NCBI RefSeq assembly: GCF_022846615.1
Contig: NZ_AP025637.1
Span: forward strand, 124,001 to 188,000
DNA length: 64,000 bases
From: Roseomonas fluvialis
GTDB taxonomy: Bacteria > Pseudomonadota > Alphaproteobacteria > Acetobacterales > Acetobacteraceae
Reading direction: 5' to 3'
Of this stretch, positions 59,507-64,000 are shown piece after piece. The stretch's first letter is position 1; each line of letters opens with the position of its first letter. The translations under genes were made by a program, and so were the position numbers. Below the pieces are notes generated by a model that saw only the letters and a list, made by a program, of their open reading frames with translations, made no database searches and was not told the DNA's origin.

Positions 59507-59787
59507 TCACGCTCGATATCCTGTGCGCCCGCTTCACGCGGCTCAGCGCCAACGACCTGCAGCGCTGGATCGCCGAGGGCTATGTCCGCGGCGAGGCCGA
59601 GTCCGGCACGCTGTGCTTCCGCGACATCGATGTGGAGCGCGTGCGCCTCATCCTGGAACTCCGCCACGACCTTGAGGTGAACGAGGAGGCGCTGCCGGTC
59701 GTGCTCTCGCTGCTCGACCAGATCTATGCCCTGCGGCGGCGGCTGAAGCAGGTCGGCGTGGCGGACGGGGATGCGGCACCGCCCTAG
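59503..59787 (+). CDS. cbpM: CbpM-like modulator of CbpA
   Basis: A 94-residue MerR-like small protein: ITLDILCARFTRLSANDLQRWIAEGYVRGE and FRDIDVERVRLILELRHDLEVNEEALPVVLSLLDQIYALRRRLKQ. CbpM proteins bind the J domain of CbpA and inhibit it. Length and position, overlapping cbpA by four bases, are as expected. Translation is coupled. Confidence 0.88.
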   Translation: MITLDILCARFTRLSANDLQRWIAEGYVRGEAESGTLCFRDIDVERVRLILELRHDLEVNEEALPVVLSLLDQIYALRRRLKQVGVADGDAAPP

Positions 59788-59880
59788 CCGCATCCGCAAC
59801 TTCGCCTTGACGCGCGACACCCGCCTGGCGTGCGATGCCTGTCAACCCGGCCGCGCGCCGGGATGCACGGAGGATCGCCC

Positions 59881-60873
59881 ATGGGAAGCCACGCCACGCC
59901 GCGCGGGCCTGTCTCGCGCCGCGCCGCCCTCACGCTCATGGCCGCGCCGCTGGCCGCCCCCGCCCTGGCGCAGGCCGTCTGGCCCACCGGCCCGGTCCGC
60001 TATGTCTGTGTCTTCCCGCCCGGCGGGTCCACCGACACGCTGAGCCGCATCTGGTGCCAGCGCATGGCCGAGATCACCGGCCAGCAATTCGTGGTGGACA
60101 ACCGTGGCGGGTCCGGCGGGAATGTCGGCACCGAGGTGATTGCCCGCGCCGCGCCGGATGGCACCACCATCGGGCTTGCCTCCGTCTCCTCCATGGCGAT
60201 CGCGCCGACGCTCTATCCGCGCCTGCCCTTTGACGTGACGCGCGACTTCACCTGGATCTGCGGGCTGTGGCAGCTGCCGAATCTTCTCGTGGCGCGCAGC
60301 GACCTGCCGGTGCGCAACATCACTGACCTCATCGCGCTGTGCCGCGCCGATCCCGGTCGCTATACCTTCGCCAGTTCGGGCGCCGGCACCACGCTGCATA
60401 TCGCCGGCGAGATGTTCAAACAGATGGCCGGCGTGAACATCCTGCACGTGCCGTATCGCGGCGGCGGCCCGGCCTATATCGACCTGATGGGCGGGCGGGT
60501 GGACATGATCTTCGGCAATTTCCCCGAAGCCAGCCGCCTGTCGCGCGAGGGCAAGGTGCGCCCGCTGGCCGCCACCGGCGCACAGCGCAGCCCGCAACTG
60601 CCGGACGTGCCCGCCATGGCCGAATTCCTGCCGGGCTACGAGATCAATTCCTGGGGCGGCGCGGCCGGCCCGGCCGGGCTGCCGCCGGCGATGGTGATGC
60701 GCATGAACGCGCTGGGCCGCCAGGCGCTGGACAGCCCCGAGGTGAAGCGCCGCTACGAGGAAGGCGGCGCCACCACCTGGTGGACCACGCCCGAGGGCCT
60801 CGCGGATTTCCGCCGTGAGAACGAGGCGCGCTTCGCACCGCTGATCCGCGCCTCGGGCGCCGTCGTGGAATGA
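59881..60873 (+). CDS. Bug-type (TTT) solute-binding receptor
   Basis: A 330-residue periplasmic receptor: signal peptide (VSRRAALTLMAAPLAAPALAQA) with an Arg pair, then WPTGPVRYVCVFPPGGSTDTLSRIW and FVVDNRGGSGGNVGTEVI. The pocket region (SVSSMAIAPTLYPRLPFD) follows. GGAGG precedes the ATG at 59881. It is the first of three Bug genes in a row; its two right-hand neighbours are less than 0.3 kb apart. No transporter subunit is present. Confidence 0.9.
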   Translation: MGSHATPRGPVSRRAALTLMAAPLAAPALAQAVWPTGPVRYVCVFPPGGSTDTLSRIWCQRMAEITGQQFVVDNRGGSGGNVGTEVIARAAPDGTTIGLASVSSMAIAPTLYPRLPFDVTRDFTWICGLWQLPNLLVARSDLPVRNITDLIALCRADPGRYTFASSGAGTTLHIAGEMFKQMAGVNILHVPYRGGGPAYIDLMGGRVDMIFGNFPEASRLSREGKVRPLAATGAQRSPQLPDVPAMAEFLPGYEINSWGGAAGPAGLPPAMVMRMNALGRQALDSPEVKRRYEEGGATTWWTTPEGLADFRRENEARFAPLIRASGAVVE

Positions 60874-60960
60874 TGCGCCGCGCTTGACGTTGCGCGCGTT
60901 TCCCCTGTCCCATCCCCGGCAAGGCCATCAAGGCCATCAAGGCCACCAGGGAGACGTTCC

Positions 60961-61941
60961 ATGACCAGCACCGCCGCGCTGCGCCGTCGCAGCCTGTTCG
61001 CCGTTGCCGCCGCGCCGCTCGCCGCGCCGGCCGTCGCGCAGTCCAACTGGCCGACCAATTCCATCCGCTTCATCGGGCTGTTCCCGCCGGGCGGCGGCAC
61101 CGACATCCTGTCGCGCCTGTGGTGCATCAAGATGAGCGAAATCACCGGCCAGCAATTCGTCGTCGAGAACCGCGCCGGGTCGGCCGGGAACATCGGCACC
61201 GAGGTGATCGCGCGCGCCAACCCGGACGGCAACACGATCGGGCTGGCCTCGGTCGCGCCGCTCGGGATCGGGCCGACGCTCTACAGCCGGCTGCCGTTCA
61301 ACCCGTCGCGTGACTTTTCCTACGTGTCGGGGCTGTGGCAATTGCCGAACCTGCTGGTCCTCAACAACGACGTCCCGGCGCGCAGCGTGCCGGAACTGAT
61401 CGCGCTGCTGCGCGCCAATCCGGGCAAATACGCCTATGCGTCGTCGGGGTCGGGCACGACGGTCCACATCTCGGGCGAGATGTTCAAGACCATGGCGGGC
61501 GTCGACATGCTGCACGTGCCCTATCGCGGCGCCGCGCCCGCCCATGTCGATATCCAGGGCGGACGCGTGCACATGATCTTCGACAATATCCCGCAGGGCC
61601 TGGCACTGCACCGCGAAGGCAAGGTGCGCGCGCTGGCCGTGACGGGCGCGCAGCGCAGCCCGGTCGCGCCCGAGATCCCGACCATGTCGGAATTCCTGCC
61701 GGGCTTCGAGATCAATTCCTGGGGCGGCGTGATGGGACCCGCGGGCATGCCGCGGCCGATCATCGAGCGGCTGAACGCGCTGACGAAGCAGTCGCTGGAG
61801 AGCGACGACCTGAAGCGGCGGTTTCTCGAGAACGGGGCGACGCCCTGGTATACGACGCCGGAGGAGTTCGCGAGCTATCGCGCGGCGAACGAGGCTGCGC
61901 TGGCGCCGATCATCCGGGCCTCGGGCGCGCGGGTGGACTGA
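60961..61941 (+). CDS. Bug-type (TTT) solute-binding receptor
   Basis: A 326-residue receptor closely similar to its left neighbour (shared stretches NIGTEVIARA, GLWQLPNLLV, MLHVPYRG, SWGGVMGPAG). Signal peptide RRRSLFAVAAAPLAAPAVAQ. The gap upstream (87 bp) contains short direct repeats AAGGCCATC at about 60923. It arose by duplication with the neighbour. Ligand unknown. Confidence 0.9.
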   Translation: MTSTAALRRRSLFAVAAAPLAAPAVAQSNWPTNSIRFIGLFPPGGGTDILSRLWCIKMSEITGQQFVVENRAGSAGNIGTEVIARANPDGNTIGLASVAPLGIGPTLYSRLPFNPSRDFSYVSGLWQLPNLLVLNNDVPARSVPELIALLRANPGKYAYASSGSGTTVHISGEMFKTMAGVDMLHVPYRGAAPAHVDIQGGRVHMIFDNIPQGLALHREGKVRALAVTGAQRSPVAPEIPTMSEFLPGFEINSWGGVMGPAGMPRPIIERLNALTKQSLESDDLKRRFLENGATPWYTTPEEFASYRAANEAALAPIIRASGARVD

Positions 61942-62180
61942 CCCGCGGCTGCGGCCTGGCGGCGGTACGCCGCCGGCGCGGCAGGTTGCGGCCCGTGCGC
62001 GCGGCGGCCGGCGCGTCGCTTGCTGCCTCCATACAGCTAGCGCGGCGGCTGGCGGGCGGATGATCGCAGGTGCGCCGCGGGCCATCCGATCCAGCCCAGG
62101 ACAGCCTGCGAGCCCGCCACGCCAGCGGCACGGCGATTGCTGACCCCGGTGCGACCGAACGCACCGGGAGTTTCCGCGCC

Positions 62181-63140
62181 ATGATCCGTCGTCGTCATCT
62201 GCTGGCCCTGCCTGGGCTGCTGGCTGCCCCTGCCCTCGCGCAGGGCACGCGCACCATCCGCCTGATTGCGGGGTTCCCGGCCGGCGGGCTGGCGGATGTG
62301 GTGGCGCGCCTGGTGGCGGGGCCGCTCGGCGATGCGCTGGGGGCGTCCGTCGTGGTCGAGAACCGCACCGGCGCGTCGGGCACCATCGCCGCCGATGCGG
62401 TGGCGAAGGCGGCGCCGGACGGGACGACGCTCGCGGTCAGCCATGCCATTCCGTTCGGGTTTGCGCCGGGGGTGCTGCCGTCGCTGACCTACGATCCGGT
62501 CGCGGATTTTTCCCACCTGGGCATGCTGGCCGAGGCGCCGACGGTGATGGTGGTGACGGCGCGCTCGCGCTTCGCGACCCTGCCCGACCTGCTGGCGGCG
62601 GCGCGGACGGGGCCGGTGCGGTTCGGGTCCTCCGGGGTCGGGTCGGCCGAACACTTCCTGGGCGCGGTGATCGGGCGCGAGGCGGGGGCGGCGAACCTCG
62701 ATCACGTGCCGTATCGCGGCACGCCGCCGGCGCTGCAGGATTTGCTGGCGGGGCAGGTGGAGGCGATCAACGCGCCGATCACCACGCTGGTGGCGCAGTT
62801 GAAGGACGGGTCGCTGCGCGCGCTGGTGGTCTCGACCGAGCTGCGCGTGCCGGCGTTCCCGGATGTGCCGACGGTGGGGGAGCTGGGGTTCGCGCGCGCG
62901 ACGATGACGCAGTGGATCGGGCTGAGCGCGCCGCGGCGGCTGCCGGCGGCGGAGGCGGCGCGCATCGCGGCGGCGATCCCGGGGATTGTGGGGCGGCCGG
63001 AGATCGCGGCGCGGCTGGAGGAGCTGGCGTCTCCGCCGCGGGCGCCGCTGCCGGTGGGGGAGCAGTTCCAGGGGTTCGTGGCAGCGTTCCGGGACCACTG
63101 GGTGGGGGTCGCGCGGGCGGAGGGGATTGTGGCGGGGTGA
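62181..63140 (+). CDS. Bug-type (TTT) solute-binding receptor
   Basis: A 319-residue receptor, more distant from the two before it: signal peptide RRRHLLALPGLLAAPALAQ, then TRTIRLIAGFPAGGLADVVARLV and VVVENRTGASGTIAADAVAKAAPDG. ATG at 62181 fits the homology start. The 239-bp gap before it shows no other gene. Its C-terminal part is very GC-rich (long runs of GCG and GGG codons). Ligand unknown. Confidence 0.9.
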   Translation: MIRRRHLLALPGLLAAPALAQGTRTIRLIAGFPAGGLADVVARLVAGPLGDALGASVVVENRTGASGTIAADAVAKAAPDGTTLAVSHAIPFGFAPGVLPSLTYDPVADFSHLGMLAEAPTVMVVTARSRFATLPDLLAAARTGPVRFGSSGVGSAEHFLGAVIGREAGAANLDHVPYRGTPPALQDLLAGQVEAINAPITTLVAQLKDGSLRALVVSTELRVPAFPDVPTVGELGFARATMTQWIGLSAPRRLPAAEAARIAAAIPGIVGRPEIAARLEELASPPRAPLPVGEQFQGFVAAFRDHWVGVARAEGIVAG

Positions 63141-63188
63141 GGGGTGTTTGGCTGTGCCGGGGCGTCTTCGGCGTGGTATCATTACGTT

Positions 63189-63923
63189 ATGTCGGTGCGC
63201 GCCAATACTGCCCCAAGACCTTCGCAGCTTGATGCTGCGAAAGCCTGGCTGGGCTGGGCGAAGGAGCGTTTCGCCAATGCGCCCACATGGCGCGATATGG
63301 ATGCACATCTGATTCTTCTGAGCGTCGTGACGGTGATCCTCGTGCTTGGCGTCATGGCCTTGACCGCGGCGCCCGCGTTCGGGCTGGGACGCAGCTGGGA
63401 CTTCGTGACGTGGATGATCGCAGCCCCGGCCATCTACCTTGCTGCGTGGCAGCTTCTGTCGCTCGAATCGATTGCCGCGGCGCTTCGTGGCGCGGCTCTC
63501 GCGACCGCGATGTGCGCGGCTGCGTTCGGTGCAACTTTCGTCGCGGGCTTCGCGACCGTTGGCTTCGCCATACCCGTCGCTGCGTTGTTGTCGGTCTCGA
63601 TGATCGGAGAATGGCTCACCCGTCGGGATGACATCATGGCCGGCTCCGGCTGTGGCGCAGGCCGCTTCGCTCACACGGCGGGTTTGGTGGCCTTCCTGGC
63701 AGGCCTCGTGCCCGCGGCGATGCATGTTTCGCGGACCGGTGTGGACGGCTGGAGCGTAGCGCTGCTGGTCGCCGCAACTCTCCCACATGCGCTGCTGACA
63801 AGCATTCTCCGCGGTTCCGCGCTGCCGGTCGCGACGCAATTGCGCCGCGCCTCGGTGCTGGTGGCCGTTGTCGGCGTTTCAGTCGCAGGGTTCCTTGGGT
63901 GGGATTCCGTAGTGCGCGGGTAG
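63189..63923 (+). CDS. Hypothetical multi-pass membrane protein
   Basis: A 244-residue protein with about six hydrophobic segments (LILLSVVTVILVLGVMALTAA, WMIAAPAIYLAAWQLL, ALATAMCAAAFGATFVAGF, FAIPVAALLSVSMIG, LVAFLAGLVPAAM, VLVAVVGVSVAGFLGW) after a short cytoplasmic N-terminus. Lower GC and different codon use from the Bug genes. ATG at 63189 is chosen; an upstream frame start would precede a weak site. Not recognised. Confidence 0.6.
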   Translation: MSVRANTAPRPSQLDAAKAWLGWAKERFANAPTWRDMDAHLILLSVVTVILVLGVMALTAAPAFGLGRSWDFVTWMIAAPAIYLAAWQLLSLESIAAALRGAALATAMCAAAFGATFVAGFATVGFAIPVAALLSVSMIGEWLTRRDDIMAGSGCGAGRFAHTAGLVAFLAGLVPAAMHVSRTGVDGWSVALLVAATLPHALLTSILRGSALPVATQLRRASVLVAVVGVSVAGFLGWDSVVRG

Positions 63924-63931
63924 CCTTCCGC

Positions 63932-64000
63932 TCAGCGCCACGCGGCTGCGATCGAGAATCCCGCCAGCAAAACTGTCCCGATCACCACGCTTGTTGCGCG
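63932..64000 (-). CDS. C-terminal end of a gene running out of the window
   Basis: The minus strand reads SVVIGTVLLAGFSIAAAWR then TGA at 63934-63932, the end of a hydrophobic protein whose start lies outside the window. It converges on the membrane-protein gene at 63189, eight bases apart. Only 22 residues are visible. Confidence 0.45.
   Translation of the reverse strand, partial: RATSVVIGTVLLAGFSIAAAWR

Overview
The window is high-GC DNA from an alphaproteobacterium, most likely an Acetobacteraceae member (Roseomonas-like). The supporting signs are the alphaproteobacterial gene order rnd-kdsD-lptC-lptA-lptB-rpoN-hpf, the def-fmt-truA / dapE-dapD block, the hsp20-DUF1150 pair, an Lrp-trxB-LysR block of the LsrB type, an FzlA-like GST protein, and five Bug-type (tripartite tricarboxylate transporter, TTT) solute receptors. 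No rRNA operon and no CRISPR array were seen; there is one tRNA (Leu, anticodon CAG).

Layout. 0-2 kb: a diguanylate cyclase coupled to a truncated DUF2336 gene. 2.3-7.4 kb: lysine/peptidoglycan genes dapD and dapE, facing the formyl-methionine/tRNA genes def, fmt and truA. 7.4-11.9 kb: an accessory patch with two GT61 glycosyltransferases, a sulfotransferase, hsp20 and DUF1150. The first GT61 gene sits behind a duplicated, broken copy of the hsp20 promoter and 5' end. 12-18.7 kb: ribosome hibernation factor, sigma-54, LPS export (lptABC), Kdo precursor isomerase and an RNase D-like exonuclease. 18.9-32 kb: tRNA-Leu, an NDUFA9-like protein, glutamate synthase (gltD-gltB) and scattered housekeeping or hypothetical genes. 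32-42 kb: a Bug receptor whose signal-peptide region carries an in-frame palindromic repeat, a GH108-like protein lacking its catalytic Glu, three tandem patatin-like lipoproteins, a Bug receptor coupled to a malate/lactate-type dehydrogenase, and a DUF6311 membrane protein. 41.8-44.3 kb: Lrp, trxB and LysR.

About 44.45-57.96 kb is an integrated genetic element bounded by a 29-bp direct repeat. The repeat lies inside what looks like an AbcR/ar15-type small RNA with an intrinsic terminator. The element carries a tyrosine integrase and an AlpA-like regulator at its right end, and at its left end a winged-helix protein and a protein with the motifs of a rolling-circle (HUH, Rep_1-type) replication initiator, followed by a strikingly AT-rich stretch. 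Its cargo is a Panacea-domain (DUF4065) antitoxin next to an unknown gene (candidate toxin), a DUF3883-type nuclease facing a cytosine-5 DNA methyltransferase plus a Vsr mismatch endonuclease, a serine recombinase, and several unrecognised genes. This is the best candidate for a little-described system: a mobile element with both integrase and rolling-circle initiator, carrying defence-type cargo and using a regulatory sRNA as its target.

58-64 kb returns to chromosomal DNA: an unrecognised 140-aa protein, the cbpA-cbpM co-chaperone pair, three consecutive Bug receptors and a membrane protein. Two families of dispersed palindromic repeats (three copies each) lie across the chromosomal part and none was seen in the element.
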